DNA of 21,086 nt from Chara braunii. Its lineage: Eukaryota > Streptophyta > Charophyceae > Charales > Characeae. Position 1 is the first letter of the stretch. Each line of letters opens with the position of its first letter. The notes below the pieces were generated by a model. It searched no databases. It saw only the letters and a list, made by a program, of their open reading frames with translations, and was not told the DNA's origin. Positions 1 through 9,303 of this stretch are shown piece by piece. Location: positions 317,725 through 338,810 of the forward strand of contig BFEA01000977.1 of assembly GCA_003427395.1 (NCBI GenBank), given 5' to 3'. Made by a program: the position numbers and the translations under genes.

Positions 1-302
1 TTTTAAAATTTTGCATCGGCATCTCATTTCCCTGGCAAAAACAAAAATCCAATTCTAAAAAAAATACAGGTGTACTCAGGGACCATATATCTCGTGATAA
101 AAAATGGCAAAAAAAAATTCCTGCTTTTCTTTATATTTTTATTTTTTATTTTATTTAAATCGATTTTAGTTTTTGATTTTTTGAAAATCTTAAACAAAGT
201 CGGATTCCAAAAAAAAAATATGGGAGTGTAGGGTTTTTCAAGCCCTACACCCCCATAATTTGTTTTTTTTTTTTACGTATTTTTAGGGGGAGGAAAAAAA
301 TA
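1..302. other. AT-rich non-coding stretch with a hairpin
   Basis: This stretch is dominated by A and T runs and has no credible reading frame. It holds one clear inverted repeat: arms 219-233 and 243-257 (TATGGGAGTGTAGGG against CCCTACACCCCCATA) pair with a single mismatch around a 9-base loop. The T run after it, at about 261-273, makes the unit resemble a foldback or element end. Function is unknown. Confidence 0.6.
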
Positions 303-1080
303 TTGAAAAAACGGGCCGCGGACTGGGCCTCATTGGCCACGGCCGCGGCCGAGAATCTCGGCCGCAGCGACCGAAATGCCCGCGGCCTAGGCCGCGGGTG
401 TCACATAGGTCCAACGTACTTGCCCCCTTATTCTTATTTTTTGAATTTTTTTTTTTTTTCCTTTCTATTTTTGCGTTTGACAGTCTGTATTTTTTTTTTT
501 TTTTTCCAGCTGTGGCACAGCGCGGTGCGGTGCGCGACCAGAAAAAAAAAAAAAGACAAGAAAAAAAACTGCGAGGCCACTGCCTCTATGAGCCCCATAA
601 GGCCCCATTTTTGCAGCCCGTCGGCCGCCCTAAGTGAAGGCAGGCTCGACGAGGCCCTCAGGGCCCTATTCTGGCCACCACGCAACTCAGGGAAATTCAG
701 GCAGTTACGCAGCGCCATTTGGTTGAGTGAACCCAGGCCCTGGGCCGCCTGTGTGAATGTATGTGAAGCAGGCCCTGGGCTGGATACGGGTACCGGGCCA
801 AACACAGGCCAAAGACAGTTGGGCACAGGCAACCACCTCAGGCCCAAGGCCTGTTTTCGTCGTGCTGGGCCTCATGCAGCTGGGGCCTACTGGAAGCTTC
901 CTAGGACTGGACGCAGGCAGGCCACTTCGATATAGCAAAGGGCCTGCCTCCGCATTCGGCATTCGGGTGCTGGCTGCATGCTGCGCAAGTGCTGCTGCGC
1001 TATTTGCTGGCTGGCGCCTACGCTCTCACGGGCGAGCAGGGAAGGAGACACAGCCATAGCCGAGCTGCGCTGCTGTAAGC
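303..1080. other. GGCC-rich non-coding block with poly-T and poly-A tracts
   Basis: GC content rises sharply after base 302, with many GGCC, GGGCC and CCGCGG words. A perfect 20-bp palindrome lies at 379-398, centred on CCTAGG and flanked by CCGCGG on both sides. Two T-rich tracts (about 436-460 and 490-506) and A tracts (542-570) interrupt it. Open frames cross the block on both strands, but they translate to phenylalanine or lysine runs and G/P/R-rich sequence that matches no family I know. I regard them as chance frames. Confidence 0.55.
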
Positions 1081-2753
1081 TGGGTGAAGCGCAGGGTGGT
1101 CCTTGGGTGCTAGTGGCATCTGTGTGTTGGGGAACGAGGTTGTGAGTGTGGCGAGAGACATACCTGGTGCTGGAAGCGTGCGACACTGGTCGCCATATGC
1201 TCGTACTTCGGGAATGCTGTTGACGTCATCTTTCGGGATCGTAGTGTAGGCTAGATAGGATCTGCCACATGTAGTCTGGGCGTCGAGCGCCAGATAGGGT
1301 ATCAACTCTGGTTCTTCGTTGATGATGATGGGACTATTTCAGCATTGTCAATTATGAACTCTTGGTGTGTTCTTATTTGGTGAATCTCGTGATGCAATTC
1401 TGCTGTTGGTTCGAGGTCACGACTATCTGGACTCATATGTATGATGCTGTTTGATTGCTGAAGTTCGCTATTGCTCATCTTCCTTGCAATTTGGTATCGG
1501 AGCTGTGGTACGTTTGCGCTCATCTCGCGCTTGTCTTCTGCCTGGTACGGTACATACATGCGGTCTGCTTGGCGAGTTTGGCCGTAAGTGGTGTGTAGTG
1601 AGGAGGGCAGAGGCGAGTGAGTGGCAACCCAGGAGGTGAGGGGTTCGCCAGGAAGGCTACATGGTGTTAATGTGGTCTGGACAGTGCGATGAGAACTATC
1701 TACTGTGTGATTGATGCTGAGGTGGAAAGGCGAGATAATGCTGGTTGTGCCGATGCAGTGACTGGTCATCGCAATCGCCATTTGGTCATCTGGTGAGATT
1801 ATCTCTATGGTTGGGGGCAACTATTTGAGGTACGTTGCTCTTAACCTTATCTACCCTCTCCGACACTTCTTAACGTGAGGTTGTGTGTTCCTTCTTGAAA
1901 GTCCTCTCATTGTGAGGTGTCGAGTGCACTCAAGCGGCTCAACCTTGAGAGTCGGCAATGCTCACATGGAGCATCTGGGAGAAGATGGGCGGAGCTTTCT
2001 GAAGGGCTCTGGACGAAGCACTGGGTCACGGTCACCATGCCAACCCACAGGGAGTAGAGCACGCATGCCTTGATGCTTGTCCTTTGTTCAGCTGCTGCGC
2101 TGTTAGATGGGTACTGTTGGGCAGGCCAGCCCTTGAGGGAGACGAGACCGGCCGTCTTTAAATAAGCACCGGAAGGGGAACCATTGGCTGTGATCGTCGT
2201 CCGACTGGGACGTAAAAGAATTTCTGGAGTCACTTGGGGGCGGACGTTAAACTGCCTCTGGATCAGCCAATGGTTGTAAGGCCCGCTGCACGCGAGGATA
2301 ATCCATTGCAGGGCTGGCTAGCTCAACAGATACTCGGGGCACAGGGGTGGGCCGGACACACACCTTTAGACACGCAACGCCTCCGGATTGCTCAGGGACG
2401 GTGACGTGAAGAGATACTCAGGGGAACTAAGGGAGGGGTAAATTCCAGTTGATAAGTTCGAGAAAATTCCATGCTGTCCTATCCACACAAATAATTATAT
2501 TTTTATGTTTAGATTAGTTAGGTGTAAAACCATTGACATGTGACAGACAACATTAGTTAGGACTGTTTATTGTTCCTGGTGCTTCTGTTTGCGGACTAGT
2601 CAAACTAAAAATAGTTTTATTTGTAGGAACCTGACTTACCTGTTGACCCGAATGTAAAGTCTTCGAAATAGCCACCTGTCATTTGGTCTGTGCACTACAC
2701 TGTGGTAGGCACCTAGAGTGTAGTAGTGCAGATTGTGTACAAGGCTGTAGCTT
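1081..2753. other. Region without a recognisable gene, upstream of gag
   Basis: The longest open frame is on the minus strand (1302-1820, 172 codons). It is rich in Ser, Thr and His and shows no domain I recognise. The stretch could hold the LTR and leader of the gag-bearing element that starts at 2754, but I could not define LTR borders: no duplicated terminal sequence is visible elsewhere in the window. Bases 2480-2640 are AT-rich. Confidence 0.5.
1492..1503 (+). promoter_or_regulatory. Candidate retrotransposon primer-binding site (tRNA-Met type)
   Basis: TGGTATCGGAGC differs at one position from TGGTATCAGAGC, the sequence complementary to the 3' region of initiator-type tRNA-Met used by many plant LTR elements. 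It is preceded by TTGCA and a 3-base gap, as expected if an LTR ended at about 1488. Against it, gag lies 1.25 kb downstream and no LTR pair can be shown, so the match may be fortuitous. Confidence 0.3.
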
Positions 2754-3737
2754 ATGAGCGATAGGGAGGAACAGCCATCGGACGACCGGATCTTGCGATC
2801 GGCAAGGCGCCCAGTATCCCACTTGGCATTAGGACCAGAGGGCGACAGACATTTGTTCCGCCAGCTTAGGGAGAGGCAGCAGCGGAGGGCTAGAGCAGCA
2901 GAGGCTAGCAGGGCACTTGTGAGTGAAGTCGCAGCTTCAGAAGCCATGGCCACCGCAGCGCAGCAGTCTACTCAGGCCGGTAGTTCAGGGTCTGTTGGGT
3001 CAACGGTTGCGCAGACCCAGAGTCAGTTCACTGGCGTCATGGCGAGCCAGTCACTAGTGTTAACTCCCGATGAGATCGCCATACAACAAGCATCATTGCA
3101 GGAGGTACAACTACAGAAGGCGTTAGGAGAAATAAAAGCGCAGAAAGATAGAATGATTAGAAGAAGAGCCAGGATGCAACGTAGAGAAGCGGACGTTAGT
3201 GAGTTAGAGGAGATGGACCTGACGAACGTGCCTGATGATATGAGACTCGTACGGTCTGTCCTGCTGAATGTAGTTGGGATGCAGGACCATCACACAACCA
3301 TCCTTCAGGACATCCAGCAAAGTCTGGCCCTGTTGGTTGGGCGTGCGCAGGCAACATCGCCAATGTCCGGGCTTGGTGCCTGGCCCGTTGCACATCCTCT
3401 TCCTTATGTCCCACCGGTGACTGGGGTATCCCCATATGTAGCTCCATCATCGGTTGCGATCGTTTCCCTGGGCATGTCGTTGTCAGGAGGGGTATCAGCA
3501 GGGACTAGTTTGCAGGTTCCTGTTCAAACAATGTTCACTCAAACTCCGTTGCAGGTTGCAGTCACCACGCAGCCCGCTGTCTCGCAGCCTGTGCAGCCGC
3601 AGGGCACGCAGCCCCAGCCGCTAGCACAGCAACCTGTGTCACAGGGTCCACAGCCCGCCGTGATGCAGGGACCGGGACAAACGCAGTGGGTTCCAAAAGG
3701 CGGTCATCGCCGCTCCCAAACCTTTCACAGGGGATAA
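2754..3737 (+). pseudogene. Retrotransposon gag, N-terminal part (frameshifted at its end)
   Basis: The frame opens with ATG at 2754 and runs 327 codons. Residues 1-60 are charged (Arg/Glu-rich). Residues about 105-155 look like a coiled coil rich in Gln, Lys, Arg and Glu. Residues 160-196 look helical. Residues 205-315 are Pro/Gln/Val-rich low complexity with repeated QPQ and QPV units. This layout is a common architecture for the leader of plant Ty3-type Gag. The frame does not end naturally: near 3695-3698 there are four A residues where three would carry the reading directly into the conserved Gag domain that follows in the next frame. The last dozen residues before the stop at 3735-3737 are therefore out-of-frame sequence. 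I infer a single-base insertion, either a real mutation or a sequencing error. In an intact element Gag would form the particle around the RNA genome. Confidence 0.7.
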
Positions 3738-4058
3738 GAGGGGCGAAGACCTCGACACGTGGTTGAGGGCAGTGTCAGTCTACGTCAGGTGTAAATTTAC
3801 CTTGTCGCACGAAGAAGTGCTTGTGGCTGCTTCCTACCTAGAGGGTAGCGCAGCAAGATGGTTGAGCGGTTTAGTGCAGCTCCAGGGGTATGGTCATAAC
3901 TTCCGCGCTTGGGCGGTCACCCAGAAATTGGAGGACTTCTTGAAGATAGTGGAGGACAGGTGGCACGATCCTCAGGAGGCCCAAAAGGCCACTGATGCGA
4001 TCATGACACTGCACACGCGGCAGTTCAAGTCAGTAAGGGAAGCCACCGACGCCTTTTC
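3700..4058 (+). pseudogene. Retrotransposon gag domain (Retrotrans_gag-like), 3'-truncated
   Basis: This segment is in the +1 frame relative to the preceding one. It begins with PKPFTG and DTWLRAV, then YLEGSAARWL and an alpha-helical stretch ending near REATDAF. These are hallmarks of the Retrotrans_gag family found in Ty3 elements: the conserved tryptophans, the 'A..L.G.A..W' signature and the following 'F...F...W.DP' helix. The similarity stops abruptly at about 4058, and the downstream bases read as unrelated Pro/Ser/Leu/Phe-rich sequence. No zinc knuckle, protease, RT or integrase follows on the plus strand, so at most half of Gag remains. The minus-strand LINE lies just downstream, so its insertion or an associated deletion may have removed the rest. 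Confidence 0.75.
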
Positions 4059-4280
4059 CAGCAACCCCCCTTGTTTAGATCCTTTAAGCCCTTTGAACCC
4101 TTTTACACTCTTCAAGCCTTACATCTTCTCAATATCCATTCATCCCATATCATACAGCATTGGGGCCCCACCAAGCACGGAGCTGCAAACAAAGAACATC
4201 TGAATCTATTTGGTACGTCACAGGGTCGCTCAGTTTCTTTCCCCCATCTCCAGGCCTTAGGCTGGATGTATTTGTCTTCA
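4059..4280. other. Junction between gag remnant and LINE 3' side
   Basis: This is neither recognisable gag nor recognisable LINE protein. On the minus strand it would be the 3' end or 3' UTR of the LINE. Only a four-base T run (about 4057-4060) could represent a minimal poly(A) tail in that orientation. No target-site duplication could be paired with the far end of the LINE. Confidence 0.35.
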
Positions 4281-4494
4281 TAGTGCCATCAGATCTGGTG
4301 CTCCCTTTGTGGAGCCATTGTGTTGTTTGCTATTGTCCGTTCCCCACCTGTCTGCTCGGGTATTCCCCACCCGTTTGTTCGGGTCTTGCAATTCCGTCCT
4401 CTGCTGTGTTGGTCTCTGTATCGGCTTCCAGGCTGACCTCTTGCTGCTTGTCTTCTGTCCCTGTTGCCTTGTTGATGGTGGTTCTGTCGAGTGT

Positions 4495-5010
4495 TCAAAC
4501 CTGGAGACCTCCATTATCACCGTCAACCTTGGCTGGCAGGGTGGAGGGAGGGAGGTGGTGGGGGGGTGGAGAAGGGGGTGGGGACGTAGGTGGAAGCGAG
4601 GGGAATGGAACCTGGCGGGCGGGTTGGGTGGAACTCGTGCGGGGTCCATCTGTGACCAGTACAAAATTGGGTTGAAGATACGAGACTTCAAATTCATTGA
4701 ATGGCTTGCATTGCCAAGTGGGTTCTGTGGGCCTCCAAGGCTTCCAGTGGATGTCGAGCCCCGTGTCCAATTCTGAAAAGATCTTGTTCGGGTCCTGCCA
4801 TAGCTGGCGGAAGTTGTTAATCATGGTTTGTCTGACTGCGTGATCTTTCTGTTCCCAGAGATTCTGTTTAAAGGACTTTCAGGCTTCTTGTGTGTGGGAT
4901 CTACTGGTGTCTTCTATCGCCTGTTGGGTTTGCTGCAGGCCGAATCTATAATCTTTTCTTTCGAACGAGCACCTGGCTCTCCAGGCCCTCATTAGAACGT
5001 GCAGTCTCAT
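4495..5010 (-). pseudogene. LINE ORF2, C-terminal tail
   Basis: The minus frame at 5010-4880 reads HVLMRAWRARC followed by a Gln/Arg-rich helix. It is broken by a stop and continues at 4824-4495 in a segment containing NNFRQLWQDPNK and then Pro/Ser-rich sequence. The 'R..VL..A.W..R' pattern directly after the zinc-knuckle region is what I expect at the C-terminus of LINE ORF2 proteins. The proline-rich end corresponds to the GGTGGGGG-rich plus strand at 4540-4620. Function of the tail is not known. Confidence 0.5.
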
Positions 5011-5040
5011 GTAGGAGAAAAAGTTGGTTGCAAAAGGTGG

Positions 5041-5260
5041 TCATTGGGCCAATAGGTGTTGGTTCTTAGCAAGCAGCGGGAGGCCCAGGTCCCACAGGAT
5101 ATGTATGTTTGTAAGCGCGTGGAATGTTGCATCCCACCACTGCCAGAGTTGCATAACCATCGGGCATACCAGCAAGCAGTGTTCGATTGTTGCTCTAGCG
5201 GACGGCGACGCTCTTCCTCAATATGTGGAGATGGGAGATATCAGGTTTTTTTGTTCCAAA
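5041..5260 (-). pseudogene. LINE ORF2, zf-RVT zinc-binding region
   Basis: On the minus strand, codons at 5184-5161 read EHCLLVCP, followed by QLWQWWD and a hydrophobic helix, with a stop at 5043-5041. The spacing of Cys, His and Cys in this signature is typical of the zf-RVT domain that follows reverse transcriptase in plant LINE-like proteins. In intact elements it is thought to help bind the RNA template. The first half of the domain (toward 5360) is eroded and cannot be followed in one frame. Confidence 0.65.
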
Positions 5261-5361
5261 TCCGTTCTTGACACGAGCCAGTCTAGGGTGGGGAAGCAAC
5301 GGTGCAGAATCTGCCACTGCAGGGACCTGAGGTTGGTAGGCATAATCTTAGCGTAAGTAGG

Positions 5362-6103
5362 TCATGGTATATGATCCAATAACTTGTGATTCATCTGTGA
5401 ATCTCGTTCCCATCTTTGTGATATCACTTGATCAGTTGGCAGTTCCGGTTTTGAGGCTCCGTAGGCCCTTTTTACTGTATACTTGCACACTTGCATAGGC
5501 TTTGTGCCAGGCCATTCCCATTCAGCCGGGTTAAACGGCAACCTAGCAATCGGGATTGTGGGCTCGTACACAAAAAAACCGTTATTTACGTCGCCTACCA
5601 CTCTAGTGAGCATTAGCCCACATTTCAATTGCATCCAGGTCTTCATTCCTTGTTAGTTGGGAGAATCTGGCCCCCGGCCCCTGAAGTTCATGAGCATGCA
5701 ATGTACATCGGCCTTCATCATTACGATTGACTTTATAAACAATGTGCGGGTCATTCGGCAGCACCACAGGACCCTTTACGAGGGCCCTTCTCCAAGCCAA
5801 GGGGAGGGTTTCCTTCAATTGGATCATTTTATCTTCCACGTTCTTGGCATATTTTAGTTTTTGTTGCAGTTGGTCCGCCGTGGCGCAGTCTGCCCTGGCC
5901 GGGTCCCACAGGTTCCCCACTGTGTAGACCCCTTTCTTGGCCCATGTGAGCCAAGGAGAATTTGTTGTTAGTTTGAAAGGGGTACCCATCTCGTCCAGAA
6001 TGTAGGGGTTCTGGAAAGTGGTTGGCGCTAGATATCCTGCCACCTGGTGGGTTGCTTCTGTTGCAGTCCACATCGCCTCCAGAGCTTGATCATATTGGGT
6101 CAT
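5362..6103 (-). pseudogene. LINE ORF2, region between RT and zinc knuckle
   Basis: Two overlapping minus frames cover this region (6103-5603 and 5646-5362). The first contains NPYILDEMG and LTWAKKGVYTVGNLWD, in which a 'W...G..TV..LWD' block resembles the post-RT region of L1-like ORF2 proteins. The junction with the RT frame at about 6103 is shifted by one base, and the join near 5640-5603 is a second shift. No catalytic residues are expected here. Confidence 0.6.
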
Positions 6104-7312
6104 AGTGGGTCATTGGTCATGTCGTTTCTGGTTTGTTGGGCTGGGGTGTCCCCTTGCCTATTTTGCGGGGGGGAGGGGATTGTCCAATGTTTATTGGTTA
6201 ACCATTGGAAGGGGTGAACGTGACTGTCCGTGGTGGATTCCGGGGCCAGGTTGGCTATTTGCAGACCGGCTAGCGGGCCCCATGATATGTCATTGCCTAT
6301 CAACAGTCTGATCAGGATTTTAAAGATCAGGGCCTTAGTTTCCCTTTTTGGGTCTAATATCCCCAGCCCCCCTTTGGTTCTTGGTTGTATGAGGTCGTCC
6401 CAACTCACTCGATTCAAACAGCATTGTACATTCAATTTGGCGTTGTTTTTCCACAGGTATTTTGTGAGCGTCTTTCTAAGTCTGGCGCTTTGCTGCTTTT
6501 TTAGTGGCCACACGGCTAATTTGTACCAGATTGCCGCCAGGATACCATTATTAATTGCTAGAGCACGCCCTACCAGTGAGGTGTGTAGCCCTTCCCATTT
6601 TGTCAGTCCGTCGATGGTTGTGTCTACTACCATGTCTCCATGGTCTGGTGGCGGGCCTAGTACCGTGAGTCTCACACCCAAAATCCTTATGGCCTCTTCC
6701 TTTTGGACCCATGCCACTATCAGTTCCTGAGAAGGGGGAACTGCGTTCGGGTGGAACCACCATCCCTCCGTTTTGAAGCTCCAATTCACTTTCATCTCTG
6801 CTGCCAGCGAGAATAAGTGTATCACGTGGGTGAGGGCTCTGAGGCTGTCTGGGTCCGCACTGATGAGGACCGTTAGGTCATCTGCAAAGAGTGATGTCAC
6901 CGGGACCAGATGTTGGGGAATTTTCAGGATGGGAATCTTGGCAATATCGGGGTGAGCTCTGATTAGCGAGGTCAGGGTTTCCATTACAATCACGAACAGC
7001 AAAGGCGCAATGGGATCCCCTTGCCGCACAAATCTTTGTAGTTGTATTGGTGGCGAGAGATGGTCATTGAGCATGACGTTTGTGGAGGTTGTTCGGTAGA
7101 GGATCTGAATCCAATGGCTAAAGACCGGTCCAAAGTTCATATTGGCCAAGCACATGTCTAGGAAGTCTCAATCCACATGATCGTACGCTTTCTCAAAATC
7201 TATGAACAGGACAGCTGCCCTGACATTATGTTGGCGAGCATATTTGCTGGTCACATTGACCAGCAAGATATTATCCTGGATATTACGGTTAGGCATAAAT
7301 TCAGTTTGGTCC
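6100..7312 (-). pseudogene. LINE reverse transcriptase core (motifs A to E)
   Basis: On the minus strand, motif A appears as FIDFEKAYDHVD just before base 7170. Its following codon, normally Trp, is TGA (7170-7168), a nonsense change. After it an open frame of 351 codons (7155-6100) carries motif B (RQGDPIAPLLF, residues 44-54), the catalytic FADD box (residues 90-93, around 6888-6877), a motif D/E region and the later block TKGGLGILDP. These are diagnostic of non-LTR reverse transcriptases, which copy the element RNA at a nicked target site. The catalytic aspartates remain readable, but the TGA and a one-base deletion near 7313 mean no full-length enzyme can be made without readthrough. Confidence 0.9.
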
Positions 7313-7762
7313 GGTGTATTAGCACATTCATGAACGGGAATAGGCGATTAGTTAGCGCCTTGGCGACCATTTTGTAGGGGACAAGCAAGAGGGTGATAGG
7401 TCTGCAGTTTCTTATGTCCTCTTTGTCCCCTTTCTTGTAAAGGAGTGTAGTGACACCTTGGCCGATCATGCCTCCAAACGAATCCTCCTTTTGGACCGAC
7501 AAGCTGTATTTCATGAGGTCCTCCTTAAGAAGTTCCCAAAAGTGCACCCAAAACTCTTTAGGGAAGGAGTCCCTTTTTGGTGTCTTCTCATCTTCCATGT
7601 CCTGCAGGGCCGCCCAGAGCTCCTGTGGGGTGAGACGCTTTTCTAGTTCTTGTCTCTGATCTTATGAGAGTTGTACTTTTAGAGTTTGGAGCAGCGTTTC
7701 TCTCGCTTGCATGACCTCCTCTGGGTGTTTTGTTGGTGTTTGGGATGTAAAGAGGTTCCGGT
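7252..7762 (-). pseudogene. LINE reverse transcriptase N-terminal (fingers) region
   Basis: The minus frame from about 7762 reads RNLFTSQTPTK, then a helix, a stop near 7662, and continues at 7598 with FPKEFW (residues 12-17), LLYKKGDKEDIRNCRPITLL (53-72) and AKALTNRL (79-86). The KKGD, N.RPI.LL and K.L..RL blocks are RT motifs 0 to 2 of LINEs. Near 7313 the reading slips by one base, consistent with loss of one C in a short C run, and the expected 'F.PNR.I.DN' block continues in another frame. The right edge at 7762 is the junction with a later insertion. Confidence 0.8.
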
Positions 7763-7949
7763 CTGCGTAGCACGGCGAACGTGTTCGCGGTGTTTCCTGT
7801 CCGCGCGAACGCGTTCGTGTGTTCGCACGAATGGGTCGCGAACACGTTCGCGAGAACGCGTTTTTGGAGGCCACAAACGTCGTTCGCGGGGTCCGGTACC
7901 GGTCGCCGGTGGTGGTTCTGGCTGGGGTTATGGGGCCTTGGGGTGCGTC

Positions 7950-8078
7950 AGTGTGTGCATGGGTGTGCCAGTGTGTGCGTGGGTGCGTCAGTGTGTGTGT
8001 GTGTGTGTACCGTGTATGTGTGGGTGCGTCAGTGTGTGTGTATGTGTAGTGTGTGTGTAAGTGTGTGCATGGGTGCGT

Positions 8079-8113
<35 letters not shown>

Positions 8114-8225
8114 AGTGCGTGTGAGTCAGTGTGTCACAATCTGTTGCAGTGTGTGTGTCAGTGTGTGTGTGTGTGTGTGTGTGAGTGTACCAAGTGTATG
8201 TGCGTGTGTGTGTGTGTGTGTGTGT
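7950..8225. repeat. TG microsatellite array
   Basis: Runs of (TG)n are interrupted by GGTGCGTCAG and GTGTCAG units, so it is an imperfect higher-order array. Open frames crossing it give Cys/Val-rich nonsense (VCVCV). It lies inside the 7763-8880 insertion. Confidence 0.9.
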
Positions 8226-8700
8226 CAAACAATCTGTTACAATCTGTTACAATCTGTCACAGCCTATGTGACAGACTGTCTGTCACAATGTGGTGCGAAG
8301 CGCACAGAAAGTGACAAAATCTGTCTGGTAGGTGGCACACAGACTCTGTCACATTTTGTGTGCTGCCCACCAGACCGTGACAGACTGTCGGTCACACAGA
8401 CTGTCGGTCACACAGACTGTGACAAACTCTGTCACACAGACTGTGACAGACTTTGTGTGAGCTGGCCCCCACCAGTCTGTGTGTTGCAATGTCTGTTGGG
8501 CACAGTTTGTGTGTGCAGCCCAACAGACTGTCTATCACAGATGTGTGTGTCACACATATGTGACCGACTCTCTGTCACAGTCTGTGAAACAGTCTGTGTG
8601 TGCTGCCCAACAAACTGATTGTGACAGACTGTGACAAACAGTCTGTCACATATGTGTGGCTGGTAGGGGGCAACACACACAGACTGTGATAGACATTCTA
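8226..8700. repeat. Degenerate CAGACTGTGACA tandem repeats
   Basis: AGACTGT and its inverse ACAGTCT alternate with GTCACA and TGTGAC throughout. At about 8383-8415 a 17-base unit (CAGACTGTCGGTCACAC) is repeated almost exactly. Because the unit is nearly self-complementary, the stretch can fold into many alternative hairpins. It has no coding signature. Confidence 0.75.
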
Positions 8701-8877
8701 TCGGGGGGGTACGGGGGGGATGGGGTGGATCTGGTGGGGGAGCAGCACCATTGCAGAGATGATGGATCTGCAGATACCGAGGGGGTTCAGGGACACCACC
8801 TATGCCCCCCCCCCCCCTATATATAAAAAATATATATATAATAGAAAATTACGTTCGCGTTCACTATTTTTCGGCAG

Positions 8878-9054
8878 CGTAGGTTCCGGTAGTATTTGGT
8901 AGCGTAATCAACTATGGAATATGCGTTGGTAGCCACCGGGCCATTGTCCTCCAGCGGGTGGTTGAGTCCAAGGACTATACTGACCCTTGATCTAGCCTTT
9001 GCCTTGTTAAAGAAAGCCTTTGTCATTGTTCCGTTCGTATGTTATTTCCTGATT
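8878..9054. repeat. Left arm of a 177-bp inverted repeat
   Basis: This segment is the reverse complement of 9328-9504. I found one mismatch in 177 bp by reading the two translations and then the bases: the matching codon is Leu on one side and Pro on the other. It lies at its native position in the LINE linker, so this is the parental copy. The spacer is 9055-9327. Confidence 0.9.
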
Positions 9055-9303
9055 CTAACATGTATCCTCCATGCCTCCGACTGTTGCTGTATGTAGTCCT
9101 GGAGGCGGTCTATGGCTTCCTGCAGTTTATCGAAGGAGGGACGGTGCAGGGGTTCTTCCATAAGTTGTTCATCCCCGTCCTCTACTGGATCGAAATTTTT
9201 TTGCTTCAGTCTCTCAATTGGGCAACCCCCTCAAGGGCCCTCATTAAACCAACTCACCCTTTCTCCTGATTGTGGTCTGGGAGTGTGCGTTTGCCAGTAA
9301 AGC

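Larger units (their letters stand above)
7753..8890. mobile_element. 1.1 kb TG-rich insertion in LINE ORF2 with 10-bp target duplication
   Basis: AGGTTCCGGT occurs at 7753-7762 and again at 8881-8890. The LINE protein breaks at the first copy (minus ...RNLFTSQ) and ends at the second (KYYRNL). Joining the two through one copy restores the same frame, so 7763-8880 (1118 bp) is an insertion with a 10-bp target-site duplication. The left end (about 7775-7860) is full of GCGAACGTGTTCGC-type palindromes, and GCGAACGT reappears near the right end. The core is TG microsatellite (7950-8225), then degenerate CAGACTGTGACA repeats (8226-8700), then C- and AT-rich sequence. No transposase is present. A 9-11 bp duplication would suit a Mutator-like non-autonomous element, but I see no long terminal inverted repeat, so the class is open. 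Confidence 0.75.

Noticed and set aside
303-935. Plus-strand 210-codon frame
   Set aside because: It contains a long Phe-rich run from poly-T and a Lys run from poly-A, starts from a weak TTG and shows no domain.
1302-1820. Minus-strand 172-codon frame
   Set aside because: Biased Ser/Thr/His composition and no family resemblance. It overlaps a possible primer-binding site on the other strand. Chance is the simplest explanation.
4160-4776. Plus-strand Gly/Trp-rich frames
   Set aside because: They are antisense to the LINE C-terminal tail and reflect a GGTGGGGG-rich stretch.
6105-6955. Plus-strand frames opposite the reverse transcriptase
   Set aside because: They are shadow frames of the minus-strand RT, which has clear catalytic motifs.
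7686-8618. Long plus-strand frames rich in Cys and Val
   Set aside because: They are translations of TG microsatellite and CAGACTGTGACA repeats. The Cys spacing is dictated by the repeat and is not a zinc-finger array.
8226-8700. Possible CRISPR-like array because of short recurring words
   Set aside because: Units are irregular, there are no constant-length spacers and the repeats are self-overlapping. The context is eukaryotic transposon DNA.
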